Assembly (NCBI GenBank): GCA_037903475.1
Contig: JBAJFG010000034.1
Location: 868,001 to 932,000 of the forward strand
Direction of reading: 5' to 3'
Length of the DNA stretch: 64,000 nucleotides
DNA from: Ancylostoma caninum
Taxonomy: Eukaryota > Nematoda > Chromadorea > Rhabditida > Ancylostomatidae
Part shown: positions 1 through 13,649 of the stretch, piece by piece
How positions within the stretch are numbered: the first letter of the stretch is position 1
How the letters are laid out: every line of letters begins with the position of its first letter
Made by a program: the position numbers and the translations under genes
Notes under the pieces: model-generated
Databases searched by the model: none
What the model was told of the DNA's origin: nothing
The model's input: the letters and a program-made list of their open reading frames with translations, nothing else

Positions 1-1325
1 ACTGAACTGAGAAGAAACCTGGACAACACCCTGACTAAAAAGTATCACAATGTTCTTCTGCATTCTCCTTCAATTCCCTCGAAAGCACTTCCGAATTCAT
101 GAAACCAGCCTCGTCAGAGGAACTGGTTCATTTGAGGCAGTGATTGTTGTTAGGTGATAAATTTTTTGTCGAATTGAGGTTGATGAGGGAACGTGCGCAC
201 GTGCTGCCGCCTTTGTCGCTTCGTTGTGATTTATACGTCAAGTATGGCTGAATCAAACGAAATTATTCAATTCGCCTTTCAATATGCCGCTCGATGTGTG
301 GCCGTCCAACAGTGCGAGGCACCGACGAGTTTGAATTTTGCTTGAGAAATCCTTGAAGCAGGGTGATTTGCACGAAGATGCAGAATTATTCTGGAGTACT
401 CACAAGAGCGAATATTTTGGAGGAGAACCGCTTGACATGGTTCTCTACCATAGTGACAGTGGCAACAGGATTACGTCGTTTGTCGTTTAGATAATCTCAG
501 GAACAACGATTCCTTTGGCGTGCAACCACCGCCGCGCACTTGTTACTGCTAGCAATTACTAGTTGTTACGTTTGTGACGTCACCATGATACGCAACAAAG
601 AACTCGGATGAGTCGGCAAACATTGCAAGTCGACGTCTGAACTCTGCATGTGCACGGCCAGAGTCATCTGCCTCTGCCTTTACCTTTCAAAAACCGCGCT
701 GGGAACAAAGCCAATTTTCTCACATGTCTGTTTTACTCAAGTACTCATTGTACTCATTAATATTCATTATACGAGATACATAATCGATTTTACAAACATA
801 GATACAGTAGTTATGACACATAAAGGTTTCTGAAGCATCTGTCACTGTCCCCTTTGAAAGCTGTAAATCCAGAGGAGGGCCGGAACCCTCGTCCTCATAA
901 CAGCCGTGGATGCTTGGTGAGGTGAATCGATAAGATTCCGTTTCCGCTACTTACAAAGGCAATTTAGCACCCAAAATATAATGAGCTGGGTAGTGGCGTG
1001 CGGACGTCTGAGGTAAACCCGCAAACTTCGAGGCGACATTTGGTGAGCAATACATATACGCAAAAGAACGACGAACACACAGAAGAGTATGAACACACAT
1101 GATAACATTACAATATGTATAACAATTGGGAAAAACTGGTAACTAACTCGTAGCGACACAATTTTCAACAGCACTGGTCTGATTGAGAGAGAGACGTTTC
1201 TCAATGAATAGCCTTTTTGAAAGTTTTCCGAAGTTCTCTGGATAGCATTTTCTGGAAACCTCAAGGATATCTACGCCTATGTTCCTCGTTTTCTTTGTAA
1301 GATCTAGGTACTATTCTATGTTTTC
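1..1325. other. No gene recognised (3' flank of the ZIC gene)
   Basis: I see no exon, RNA gene or transposon end that I can support here. The open frames are short and lack recognisable domains. The stretch lies just downstream of the last ZIC exon and probably includes its 3' UTR. Confidence 0.4.
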
Positions 1326-4300
1326 TCAATGAAATTGATGGTATATTTCTGCTGGAAACATGGCCGCAGGGTGGTGAGGTGGAGGATAGTGAGGGGGCGG
1401 ACCATAAGGCGGAGGACGAATCAGAGGCGCGGACGAGGGAAACTGTAGCGGCATCTGAAATCAAGACTGTGCTTTTCATGGATTTTCCTGCGCTGTCCAG
1501 ACAATAATGAAGTTCATGGTAGCTTCAAATGCTCAAGAACCCACAAAATACCTCATTAATATCCGGCTTAATGTTCAGAAAAGGATCTCCAGGAGTTCCA
1601 GTGCTTGCATGTCCCGAATCGCTGCTCTCATCCAACTCCGGCGTGATGCAGTTCTTCTCATGAGCCTATACAAGTCAACATTTGCAAAGGATCCGTTCCA
1701 TAAACGTAACCTCGTCCTCCTCCACCCCCCGTTTTCCCGTTTTTATGTGATGGTTCATGAATGCGAGCGCTATTCGCTGCTTTGCATCACACCGCAAAAC
1801 AAAAACCCGATTTCGAGGCGCTGAACGCGACTGTAACGCAAGAAAATATCGCGAGAAAATTCCACTCGCCCATCTGGATGAGGTAAAGATGCACGGCTGA
1901 GGTCTGAGGTCAGAACCTCAGCGATCGGAGCTAGTTATCTGAACGCGCGCGAAATAGGCGCTAAGCCGACCAAATGCCAATAACATGTCAGCGGATGAGC
2001 GGATTTGATTTGGGGGGCGAGCATGGAAAGTGTGGGTTATCGTGGAAAATGAGTGACGTGGAGAGGGGGATACGTACCTTCATGTGCTTCCTTAACGAAC
2101 TCGGATGGCTGTAGACTTTCTTGCAGCCTTTGATCTGAAAGAAAAAAAAAGAATTTGTTAAGTAAGGCGTAGGGGGAGACGCGTGAAAGATGGAGCGTTC
2201 CAAAATTTCCTGGATAATCACCTTGCATTCGTACGGTTTCTCGGATGTGTGAACGTGCATGTGCTTCTTCCTATCAGATGAGTTAGCGAATGTTTTGTCA
2301 CAGCCGTCGTGTGGGCAAGGGAACGGCTTCTCTTCTAAAATAGCACCCAGTAAGTTTCTGGATACAGCAACATAAGGAAACAAACACATATAGCATAATT
2401 TTTCGCCGTAAGAACAAGCGAGAAAAGAGTTTGAAACAGGCATAAAAACTAGACTTCTTATCAACTTTGTCAATTTTCTGGATAAGAACTTACTGCCTGT
2501 ATCTCTATTTAGAGCTGTACTTTTTTTACCATTACTTTTTTGTAAATGTCAATGTTATGTGAAGATATTGCAAAAATGTCATTATATAGTATTATATAAA
2601 GAATTGTAAAAGGATGTAGCCTATTTGCCCGTTCCGCTCCTTCATCCACATTTGAATAAATAGGCTTAAAAATTTGGTCGTTCCAGGAACTTAGCAGTAT
2701 GGCGCGATGAACCTTTCTTTGGTTAGCTTGAGGGCAATTTGTTACCTTACATTAATCTCCTTAATACCCATAGTAGTACTAATATATAGTAGCATTACTA
2801 CGTAAGCGCAGTGTAATATGACTATACCATTGTTAATATTAGGTTTCCTTCTTCTAGCGCTGTCTTTCTACCGTACTAGTTGGATTAGGCATGAGAGTTC
2901 ACTGGCTCCTTTTCCTTGGTGCATGTTTCATCCGGGAACTAAACAAATAAATGGCGCTGCTATCCAGAATTAGCCACCGGCAATCTAGCACATTTTTCTC
3001 GCCCAGCACCAAAGTGCCAAAAGGTCCACTTTTGTTGCCCCATCGAGCACACATAATTACGCACTCGCCGCGTGGATTATTGCCTGAGGAGATCGTCAAT
3101 GCTACAGATGTTATTCGAGGTTATCGGAGTGCAGCATCTGCGGGCGCTTTACCGAATTTTTATGATACTGTTCCATCAACAAGTCATTAGCATAGTTGAG
3201 GTTGCCTGAAAAATGATCGCGAAATCTGGATCAAACGGGACGGCGCAGATGGTAGTCGCGGATTTGAATAAGAGCAGAGGGAGGATTCTTCTTTTCATGT
3301 GAAAATTCTTGCAGCGAGGTCGCATTTCAATGAACACACAGCGGTCATGGATAAATTCAGGACAACGCTGCCTAACAATGATGATAAACACCTCAGCGAA
3401 GAGAAGTAGCAGTATCCAGAAAAAGCAGTAACATCCATACAATCCATGGATAGTGTGCACGTCACAGGTGGTGATATTGGATTTTTGCAATGTGTTATGG
3501 TGTTTAGCCGATACAAATCGCTCGCATAATTGACATGCAATTCGGCAATAGCGCTAATTATCACACCCTTGCCAGGTGTACGAATGTTGGAAGAGTGTCA
3601 AATGAGGTACGACGCGATGAGGTACAGCTCAGATATTGCATGAGATATTGCGCGATCTGATCAAGACCTCACTGACGTCACAGGGTCGAGATTTTTGAGG
3701 TTCGCACCCGGTAAATGCACTCGAATCGCTCCAGGTCAGCTGCCAGTCATATCCACGAATCCACAATCTACCGTAGTGTCATAAATCGTGCTGGTGTTTC
3801 ACCTTTTCTATAGCGGCAGTGGGCACGTGGATGGGCGAAATTTGCTTAACAATAGAGACACCATAAATAACGCGTTCAATGGTGAATAAAATCGATAGAA
3901 ATGCATGCAAAACTTGGCCAGGGTGAGAAATAGGAGCAATCAATAAAATCAATAGAAAACGTTGAAAATTGAGGACAATGAGATGGTGAGTTAGGTATAA
4001 AGAAGGCTGAGTTATTCGTTTTAACACTCGCGGCTGGTTGACAGTAATTCGGCGAGAAGTCTTGGCGCCAGTCGCCTCATCCTTGACATAATTTCAAATG
4101 AAACTCATCTGCATAATCCTCGTCAACAATTACTAGTAATGCGAGACTTACTTGTATGCGTTCGCACATGGATCTTGAGGTTTTCGCTCCTGGCAAATTC
4201 TCGATTACACTGCTCACATCGGAATGGCTTTTCACCAGTGTGAACTCGAATATGATTAACCAACTTGTATTTCGCCTTAAAAAAACATTTCCTGAGCAGG

Positions 4301-5019
4301 TCAAAAAGCAAATCGATAAGTATACGGTTATGCAGGTACCTTGAAGGGTTTCCCAACTCGATCACAATTTCTCCACAAGCACACATGAGTGGCCGATTCC
4401 ACAAGACCAATGTGGTACTGTGAGACGTGGGCCGCAACCTGGGATGAGGTTGCGAACATCATTCCACATTCTTTACCGGTCTAGAAAATAGAGTATTACT
4501 TGTATTACTTTTGCACAAGTAATAAAATTTCGTAATTAGGGCTGCAAATGTACCTCATTGATCCATTCGCAACGTATAACAGTTGCGGTGGACTTTTGCG
4601 GAAATTGGAAATGAATCGGTGCTGGCCTAAAAAACAAATATCGCATTGGAAATTCGATAAAATACACAATAAAAAGCATTTAACCCACCTATACGCTGCA
4701 AAATAGTCTGATTGCGTGTTTTGTTGCGGAAAGAACGGTGATCGAGAGCCGAAACTTGCACTTTCCAGGTAGAAATCCGGAATAGATCCACAGGAATATG
4801 GTGGCAGAGGTTGATCTCAAAGGAAAATCTACTAACAAAATGGTAGTGCAGGACGAGAGAATAGTAGAATATAATGTAAAAAAGTTATTAAAACAACATT
4901 CAATGGAAATATTCAAAAAAAAAGTGCTCACCACTCCGAAACATCATTCCCTGTTGTGGATAACATTCAGCCGGAGTCGGTTCACGTCCAAACCGTTGTG
5001 GACAGTATCCACTGAACAT
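1326..5019 (-). CDS. ref-2: ZIC-family C2H2 zinc-finger transcription factor (REF-2/ZIC homologue)
   Basis: Nine exons, minus strand: 5019-4932, 4815-4689, 4626-4554, 4480-4340, 4275-4152, 2334-2222, 2134-2078, 1665-1552 and 1454-1326. Together they give 966 nt, a 321-residue protein, with all phases consistent. Five fingers in tandem match the ZIC/GLI superfamily. Finger 1 starts CEWINETGKEC and finger 2 HVCLWRNC, the ZIC tandem CWCH2 signature. Next come [44 protein letters not shown] and [11 protein letters not shown]. The last zinc-ligand histidine is supplied by the next exon (AHEKN). A Ser/Thr-rich stretch ([14 protein letters not shown]) follows, then a Pro/His-rich C terminus ([16 protein letters not shown]). 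Finger 3 has a C-x2-C spacing, shorter than usual for ZIC. In animals this family binds DNA in the nucleus and sets ectodermal and neural fates. The largest intron (about 1.8 kb) holds only unrecognised sequence. The symbol is by family resemblance; orthology was not tested. Confidence 0.9.
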
Positions 5020-5039
5020 TTCACCGTATAAACGAAGTC

Positions 5040-5300
5040 CAGCGAACTTTGAGTACAGTAACCCGTGGCGATTTCCTACCGTGCTGCACGGGTATTACCT
5101 CACAGTGGGTTGCACGGCTTGAGGCCAATCGAAGTCCCACCCCCAGACAGTGTTTCCCTTTCGCCACAAGCAGAAATGGGCGTGGTGACGCGCTAAGATT
5201 GGCCGCTCGGCGGAATATGGGCGGGGCAAACTTCGTGAGGTACAATCGAGTAGACTCACCAGGGGTCGGCTGGCACTATTTAAACTACCTCCTGTCAGTT
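5040..5300 (-). promoter_or_regulatory. Proximal promoter of the ZIC gene
   Basis: This stretch lies directly upstream of the ZIC start and is much richer in GC than its surroundings. It holds two CCAAT boxes, one in each orientation (ATTGG near 5125, and CCAAT on the minus strand near 5197-5201). It also has GC/KLF-like boxes (GGGCGTGG near 5176, GGGCGGGGC near 5219) and a TATA-like TTTAAATAG on the minus strand near 5278. The motif cluster is seen directly; promoter function is inferred. Confidence 0.5.
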
Positions 5301-8300
5301 ATTTGAGGATTTTTATGCTGCCAGGTCCTACATAGCTTTATTCCATACATTGTAGCTCGGCCAACAAGGTTATGCACGGATTTTTCTCACGGTTTCGAGA
5401 TAGTTTTCCTAGAGAATTAGTAAGACAACTCACGGTATCCAGAAGCGAACAAAACTTGGAGCCATGTAGTAATTCATCTTATTGACCTGAAAATTGTCGG
5501 GCTACTTTCATTAACTATGCACGCGAAGAAGATGAGTACTCTTTTGTAAAACTTTTAAAAGTTTCCTTTTCCTCATGAAAAGTCAGTCAATTCTCGTTCG
5601 GTCTTCAATGAACTTACGAGTTTATTTTCAAATCATGGACCAATTTTTGAGTAGAACTTATTCCTTTTAACTCATATGTGTCTTCTATCCGAAAAAGCTT
5701 CTGGAAACAATACTTGGATGTTCTTTGTAACATGCCTTGCTCTAGGTTTATTTATTTCTAAACAACATCGAAGGTTCTGCTGGAGTTCCTTTGATCACTT
5801 GCAAGAGCTGTCGTTGAAAACCTGTCCAAAACTGTTAATCGAAATTGCTGGAATCTCCTCAAGAACCAAAAAGACTCCAACATTCCCTGAAAATCCACGA
5901 ATCCATGGAATTTCTGCCATAGGATTGAGTTAGCAGTTATTCTCTTAACCGGCACTCATCCGCTTGGATGGAAAGTGATAAATTTGATAAATTCACATTT
6001 TTTTCTCATAGAACGTTAGAAATGAGGTGACGTTGTGACATAAAACCAGAATTTGAGAATAATATAATGAAAATCATTGAGATAATCCCGAGTTTATTTA
6101 CCTGCCACACGACGTCAGCCAGTTGATGACGATGATTCGAGGAGATAGACGATTGAGAGGTGGTCCGAAGGTGCGATATCACCGAGTCATCATTCATTTA
6201 TATCGCTATATCCACCCGCCGAGGTGATCATTACCAGGGTGAGAACAGCGATGAAACGTTATGAGATTTTAATTAGTAGGGTGTGAGGGTAGCTCTGTAG
6301 GGATTTATCCAGAAATGTAGCTCTGGAGAGACAGGTATAAACTTTTATCAGAAAACGTCTTGTTGTGTAGATGGAATCATCCTTAGGTAAGCGCGTATTA
6401 ATATGAAGTGAGCCGAGTTGGGAGTTATTTAAGAGCTGTGCTAAGTTGACAGAGATAACTAATTAATTCGCGGTTCGAATTTGGTCATTGTTTTACTCCT
6501 GAGAGCCTGCACACCTCCAGGATTTTTTCAGATTTCTCATCACTTGAGATTTGTTTCATTCCTCTGTCGGATTCAGACGCCTGTGTGCGAAGAATGTCTC
6601 TATATATACCAAGTCAAAACGTTTCATATAACCGCAAGGTCGTCCAACGATAATGTTACGATAGACGGTCGCGTGCCGCCTGCCGTGATTCTCACCACCA
6701 AATCAATCAAAATCGCATCGCCCGAAAACGAGTACGGTCAGGCCAGACGTCTCATTCACACTTCATGCAGCTATGACGTCACTACATACACTGGCATTCA
6801 CAAAATCCATGTATTCATTGCAAGAATCATTGACTGATCCTAACTGGAGAGGCTTTCACAGTCTAGGAACCTCCTGAAGGGGCAACCATTTTTCCATGAA
6901 AAAGGCCTCAATTCCAGTTTTGCTCAAATCAATTTTTCGTCGAATTCACTGCACGTGAAAACGAGTTCGTTCACAGCACCAACGATATTGTTTTCATGAG
7001 CCACGACGAGATACGGTAGCTCGGTATTAATTTCCCGTCGGCGTCAGTGAAACTCGGTGAATAACAGAAGCCGCTCGATATGTTTTCATTTTTCAAGAGC
7101 CCTAAAGATCTGGCAGAGAAAAAGAGAGAAAACAGGAATTGTTATTGCTCGTTTCGGGATGATTTGTGTCCTTAAGGTGCCTGTACGAGTGACGCAATTG
7201 GTATGGTAGCCGAGCGTTAAGTATCAATTTCCAATCAAGCACCAATGATGGGGATAAGAGGACGCATCTCGACGTCTGCCCTCCTCGTCAGGCGTCACGC
7301 TAGAACCGGTATATACACCTCGAATCACCTTTACGCTGATTTGCATAAGCGCTACGAAATGCACCATCCTGGGCCCGTTAATCCTTAACTGAAAGAAAAT
7401 GTTTCGTCTTCGGAGAACTCGATGTGGGATATCGTAGGGACATGGAGTTTTCGCTTGCAGTTGACTAGCTAGGTAAGGATCACTTCCAGAATGCCATCCT
7501 GCTCATTTTTCTTGACGATTTGTGAGACTATTGCAACTAGTGTGCTTATCGATTAACGCACAAGATCCATATATTCGATTTTTTTTGGACATTCGGCTTC
7601 GAATGAATCGAAAATTTTGGTGCTCAGGTTTTCCCAAAAAATTCACAGCTATTTGAGAAAGAAAAGAAAGCCTTGGCGGCTTTTGATTCTGGAATGCTCA
7701 ACTGTTTAGATGCCCTTCGAAATTACCTGCATATAATCAACTTTTATTCAATCAGTACTCTAATAGTTAATTAAGCCTTATGTCCTATAAAATTAATTGA
7801 CAAATTGCGAACAAATTTCAACAAAAAATTGTTTGGTTAACCACTCTTTTCATAGATCCAAGATGTGAATTTTATGGATGCTTAGCAGCTTAAGTGAATG
7901 AAACTGTAATAAATAGATAAAGTAAACAAATTCCCCACTCACAAAACTGCTGGATCACTGTAATTAGACGGGAGCCCCTGAGTGGCCACATATGGATCAA
8001 GGACCTTTTGCCTGTGGAATTCTTTACACTTAAACTATCAAATTCATTACTTTTATTATTTTCAGGATGTCATGGCCCTAGGATTATGCAGATCGTTTGA
8101 AAGAGGACCATGGATGAATTTCCATCTGTTCTAAGCCAGCTCTAATATTGAGGAAGCTTCATTTGAAACGTGCTGAAATCCTAGGACTTTATCGGCATCC
8201 CTTTTTAATTTTGGCACATTTCAGAGAACTCATCCATGGTTTTTCTTCCTTTGTTGGTAAGGGTAGTTACTTTCTTGTTGTGAATAATGTTCTTAATGTA

Positions 8301-11300
8301 CAATAATTCAAGTTATAATAGAACATGGATTGATCCAAGAACTGTCGCAACAGTTATAATCCTTATAGAGTCCCCAAAACAACAGCTTTCTGGGATACTA
8401 GCTTACAAAATATTCTCGAGCAATAATTACTGGATGAAAAGCATCATAGTTAGAAGGAAGTGTCCATATTTCAGAGACAAAAAAAAAAGATCTAAAGGCT
8501 AAGAGTTGAGCAGCAAGCTACTCACAGTGGTATTTCAGACATTACGAAGAGCAATCCACGAAGACCGCTGGATTTCCCATCCAGAACAATTTCTAATTAG
8601 TTTTGAAGAGATCCAAGGAAGTGGAATTCGAGTACCTTTCCCAGTTGAACTCCTAAATACCACGAGGGCACAGACCACAGTTAATCCCAGAATATGACAA
8701 GGGTAATGTAATTGCCGCATACGTGCACACAGCTTTAGCTTATGATGAATGACTGACACATCCATATTTATTGATCACTCGAAATCCAAGCAGAATGGGG
8801 CTATTGTGCGGGTGGTCGCCGGTGGCAAGTTGCCACCCACGAGCATTATATGCGTAGTGTTGTTCGAAATATATTATTCGAGCATGTGAATGCGTAGAGT
8901 TGCTAGCGGCAAGTTGCTCATTACACAGCATGAAGCCAATTTTGAATGTTTGGATAACGTGGAATAATAGTGTGACTGACACAATATCATGGAAATTGTT
9001 TATGTTTATGTCAGCCCTATTTGAAAGAGGTCATAGAATTTTCCAAATCAAAATTCGAAACGAAAATTGTTCACAATTTCCATTACCGTTGAGTGCAGGA
9101 CATGAGAATACATGAGAATAACAGGGTACTCGCCTGAACTTTTAAGTTATGGGCAGTATGGAACGTATCAAAGTTACAGAATTACTAATGTGCCTTGAAA
9201 GACAAGTAGTACCAGTACGAGGATAGTAATGTCAAGCATGTCTTTGTACCTAAATAAGTAAAGTAAAGCAAGTGAGAGGAGTAATACATGATACACTGCA
9301 CTAATATACTATACGATACTAATATATACAAATATAATCAATATACGATATAATATATAGAAAACACGTGGTTACTTGTTTAGATACTCAGATGGCCCAT
9401 CTTGACTCATCTTGACTCATCATCTTGACTTGTTGTGCGGGACCCAGCTTCGCTTCTATTCGATTCCTTCCCTCACCGCTGTCATCCAGGAGCATCACGG
9501 ACAACGTTGACGAGAAATTAGACTTATGTACACTTATGTTCAGATAATACTGATACATAATACCATAATGACACTAAATGCAGTACTAGAAACACTTAGT
9601 TTTTTCAACGTTTGGCTTGACTTCACATTGACACTCTGAAACATGTACGGCTTCAGAAAATTCACTGGACGGAAGATCGACTAAATCGAGGATGGAGGGG
9701 TTGATGGATTGAAATTCGGAAATCGAGTACTAATGCTACGGATACTAAGAAATGTTGAAGACACTAAGAGTAGCATATCAGGATTATCTTCATAAAATCA
9801 TTGCAGGATTCTTAAGGAGCTAGGCCTGGAATGTTCAGAGAATCCGAAGACGAAGGAACATCCAGATCAAAAAACCAGGTTCCAGCTCATTTGTGGATCG
9901 ATTATTTCTGCAAAATGACTGAAATACTTCCTTAGCTTCACTAACAAACGTTTTTACAGTCGCTAGAAGAGGTTATTTTTTGTAAGCAGTAGGTAATCCA
10001 GAAATTAGCTCCTGAAATCTATGAAATGCTGTCTAGCTAGGTCGCATATTTCCCATATAATTCAATTTTTTTTGAGAAGTGCCACCCTATTACGATAATA
10101 GGTGGCTCATTTTCTCTCAAACGTGTTAAGTATTAAGTAATTGTAAGTAAGAGAATTTGCGACAACACTTTCTTCCAGATACGTTCCAGGAAAACAGAAC
10201 TATGCCACAAACTCAGTAATCTTCCTAGGCCTGATACCTCATTGTAGCCCATTGACGAAACTAAAACATTCCAGCTTTCCTCCAGCTACTAAAACAACTG
10301 GATTTGTGGCATATTCCTGGTTTCCCGTTGCTTGTCTGTTGCTGTCCTGATGTCTGGTCACAGAATGAGGTAGCATCTTGTAAATAGTTGGATATTCGAC
10401 CTTATGATTACGGTAGTGGATTGTTCGTTGATTGCGCAACAGGTAGCGCCACACAATTGAAAACGCATCGGAGCACGAAAATCGCTCGCTTCCTAATCGC
10501 TGACTTAACTTGACTCACAGCAGCAAATTATCCAGAGCATTTCTGGACTTCGTGCATGGCAACCACGTCAGCAACACTTGTTTTGGCTGCATAATCAAAG
10601 GATGTGGTAACAATCGTGCAACCTGCAGACATTTAGGCGCTAATTGCTCGACACAGCTTCTGAAACGAAGTGCCGCCTCGTTCTGGCTATTCTCGACGGC
10701 TCCGATTTGCCTCACAATGTACCGGCGGCTGTTTCAACACCTATTCTAGCTGAGGCTATTAACAAGCCAGGTCTTGGCCGAGGAAAAAAGAGAAATCCGC
10801 CGGGCATAACGCCTGTTTGAACTTGTTCTGTCACAGAAGATCAAAGAGTAACACTGTATGCTACAGTAAGGCTGTGGGATTCTTATAGACGTCCTGCTTT
10901 GAACCAGGAGCTGAAGTCCTGGTTATCCTTCCCCTTATAATATCAGGGTTATTTACGTACAACTAGTTGTGTGTCAATTTTGCCACATACTTGACCGTGC
11001 GCCCTCGTAACAATGGCTCTGTGCACACAAAGCATGCGCAACAAAACTCAAACCTGCAGCCAGCAAAACTTCCTCAAACAGCTGCGGGATGCTTGGAAAA
11101 TCCTTCGACGGCATTTTTCAACTGAATTAGTCCTACCTCAGCTGGATTCACATGTTTTGCAGCAGATTTGAATGCTGACCGTAGAAGGTGTCTTGGTCAA
11201 AATTCATTTTGAAAAGTAGACAAAATTTAGCGATTCTGCAAAAGCTGTTTCATAACTTTCCAGAAAAGTTGTACTTGTAACTGATTCAAGGATTCTACTG

Positions 11301-12090
11301 GTGGCGGAGATCCACAAAAATACTCCTCTCACTATCTTCCCCCCACTCTTTCGGCTTCCAAGCCAATACTCTAAGTTTAGCCCTACCATAACAAATACGG
11401 ACCTATGCCACTTATTTGTTTTCTTTATTAAAACATGGAAGTCCATGTGGGAACATGTAAAATAATATGATCACAAAATAAAGTACGGCATCAATGAATT
11501 TTTTTTTTGCCAGTTTCCTAAAATGTTCTGCCTTCGTAGGAATACCGTGTTTTTTTTTTTTTTGCTAAATCGTTCTGCAAGTGACAGCAAGTAAATAAGG
11601 TCAGAATATTGATGCTTCTTTCAACTGCCTAAGCACACATCTCTTGGAGCTTTTCCTCCATGTGCTGCTCAAGCTCAGACGATCAATGTTTTACGACAGA
11701 TTTGAATTCTGGCCGTAGAAATCCGCCTAAGCCTGTGGTCACAATCATAACAAACCTGAAAATGATGCATCAACATAAGTCACACAGTCGTAAAAAAGAT
11801 CTTTTAGGCCTGGATAGTTCAGTCTCTGGAAATTGTTCCAGAAGAAGCTGCTGGTATCTTACATTCCAACACGCTCTGTTTTTCTGAAGAACCGGTTGAC
11901 AGGTTACATTTCACGTTTAAAAAGTACGATCCGTTTGATACCATTAGTTCTTACAACAAAAATCATTTCTAACTTGTTCTAATGTAGCTGTAACGGTATG
12001 TAGGAGATTGCTTTGATGTGATTCCAACGTCCTGCGCCTTTTGGACCTAATAGTATGTAACCATCACCCCATTTTTGGACAGGCTAGTGT
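5300..12090. other. Intergenic, no gene recognised
   Basis: About 6.8 kb without a supportable exon. Open frames are short, overlap on both strands and show no domain. An AT-rich low-complexity patch of ATA/TATA units sits at about 9290-9360. Two related short segments near 11160-11210 and 11690-11740 share AGATTTGAAT-CTG-CCGTAGAA and look like a dispersed repeat. I see nothing else I can name. Confidence 0.4.
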
Positions 12091-12094
12091 TGTA

Positions 12095-12190
12095 CGCAAC
12101 AAGAGCACCTTGAGGGTATCGAACTCGCGACTGTTGCTTGACATCGAACATGCTACGCCATTGAGCTATGATCACTCGTTCCACTGCGCG
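12095..12190 (-). repeat. tRNA-like fragment (degenerate tRNA or tRNA-derived SINE head)
   Basis: On the minus strand an A-box-like TAGCTCAATGGCGTAGC is followed about 30 nt later by a B-box-like GAGTTCGATACC, the spacing of an internal pol III promoter. The acceptor and T-stem do not pair well (GCGAG against CCCTC), so this is unlikely to be a working tRNA. A SINE remnant or tRNA pseudogene fits best. Confidence 0.45.
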
Positions 12191-12349
12191 AGTACTCCAG
12201 AAACAGAAACTTTTTTTTCTGCGCCACTTATTTTTTTTTAAATGGAGTGATCCCTACCCACGATGCCCTTATCATCCCACCCAACTAAATATGTTCACAG
12301 TTGTCCATTGCGTGTAGGCTGTTCGGAGGCCGACGGAGGTTATAGGCTA

Positions 12350-12850
12350 CTTTACACCCGACACTATCGATTAGCTTATCGACTATATTGATTTTATCGA
12401 TTTTTTTCACTTTCTTCGTCCAGGAGCTGGTAAGGACATGTCTACTAGGATTGTCCAATATGCTGAACACGAATGTGACAACCGTTTCGAATAATGCTAT
12501 CGATTTATCGATTTTATTGATTTTTTAAATGTTTGCTCAGGGATCGGTGAGGACATACCTACTTGGAATGTGCTGGACACAAACATGACAACCGTTTCGA
12601 ATGACAGTATCGATTCATTGATTTTCTCGATTTTTCAAAACTTTTGGTCAGGAATTGGTCAGGACATGTCCACTGGGGTTTTCGAATATGCTGAACACGA
12701 TTATGATAACCACTACGCATGGAAAAATCGAGTCATTAGTTTCATCAAATTTCTAGTCGAACTTTCGACTTTTTTCGCTTCTTCTTAGGAGCGGGTAAGA
12801 AAGCATTTACTGGGGTCCTCAAAGAAGCTGAATACAAATATAGCACGCAC
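12350..12850. repeat. Diverged tandem repeat, about 115-bp period
   Basis: Four imperfect units follow each other. The landmark CAGGA-CTGGTAAGGACATGTC recurs near 12419, 12537, 12649 and 12786. Each unit also has a TATCGATT...GATTTT block and an ATGCTGAACACGAATGTGACAACC-like block. Spacings are about 118, 112 and 137 bp. Divergence between units suggests an old array. Confidence 0.7.
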
Positions 12851-13084
12851 TTTCCACAAAGTTATTATCAAAATAACTTCGTTATTTTCATTTTTCACCA
12901 ATAGGTCTGTCGAAAAAGAGCCATTCGTGTCCATCAACATGCTGATCACCAGAATGCATCTTGAATGGATTCATCAACAGCAGCAATCAATCTCATCAGT
13001 GTGAAGTAGCCGGAGTAGTAAAACACCCGAGCGAAGCCGGGCATACCGTCTAGTTGGATATATTGCTTCGCGCGGAAGCCTAAG

Positions 13085-13180
13085 AAGTTCAAGCATAGCT
13101 TAGTGGGTTGAGCGATTGATCGCCGTTGTAGTGCCCAGCGGCTTGGGTCCCGGCAGGTTCCTTTCATTTGCAAATACATG
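13085..13180 (+). repeat. tRNA-derived SINE-like segment
   Basis: TAGCTTAGTGGGTTGAGCG resembles a tRNA D-arm/A box. A small anticodon-like hairpin (GCGATTGATCGCC) follows, then a B-box-like GGGTCCCGGCAGGTTCC. It lies just before a second, unrelated tRNA-like segment. No target-site duplication was found, so the limits are approximate. Confidence 0.45.
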
Positions 13181-13239
13181 TAGTATGCTGTCTACCCCTA
13201 TTGCCGCTGCAGTTATCCAAAAAACACCAGTAGCAAAAG

Positions 13240-13330
13240 AAACTTGGATGGCTCAGTGGCTTGAGTGGCAGATTGCAATCTGTCCCTATCACTGGTTCCG
13301 CTCCGCTGGAGGTCCAGAGTTAGGTATCAC
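13240..13330 (+). repeat. tRNA-derived SINE-like segment (tRNA-Cys-like)
   Basis: TGGCTCAGTGGCTTGAGTGG is a good A box. An anticodon-arm-like GCAGATTGCAATCTGT with a GCA-type loop follows, then the B-box-like ACTGGTTCCGCTCC. The T-arm is imperfect, so this looks like a SINE head and not a functional tRNA. Confidence 0.5.
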
Positions 13331-13626
13331 AGTGTTTGGGGTTCACTGCTTGAGACGTCCCCCACGATCTTTCCAGGTAGTCCAGGGAGGCATCCGGGAC
13401 GTTTTGTACAAATTTCTGAGATAAATCACGGTAATTTGTGAGGTAAATTGTGCACGTTCACTGAAGACACGAGAGGATGAGAAGCATGGGTAGGCTAAGG
13501 TCAAGCTACACTGATGACGGAGGAATATTTGTTCAGAGAAGGATATCAAGAACGCAATGACACTTTCAAGTTAGCTTGAGGTTCGAAACTTCCCAAAAAA
13601 ACTTATATCAAAGTGACTTTTGAAGA

Positions 13627-13649
13627 GGATTTAGTTACCCAAGTTTGAG
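13627..13649 (+). other. SL1-like sequence, plus strand
   Basis: The stretch ends with AGTTACCCAAGTTTGAG and matches the canonical nematode SL1 leader apart from one inserted A and one A-to-G change near its 5' end. No GT donor follows (the next bases are GATTT), so it is not an SL RNA gene in its usual form. A fossil of a retroposed trans-spliced mRNA, or a decayed SL RNA pseudogene, are the main options. Confidence 0.6.

Noticed and set aside
12095..12190. Functional tRNA gene
   Set aside because: A and B boxes are present, but the T-stem and acceptor stem do not pair, so it was listed as a tRNA-like repeat only.
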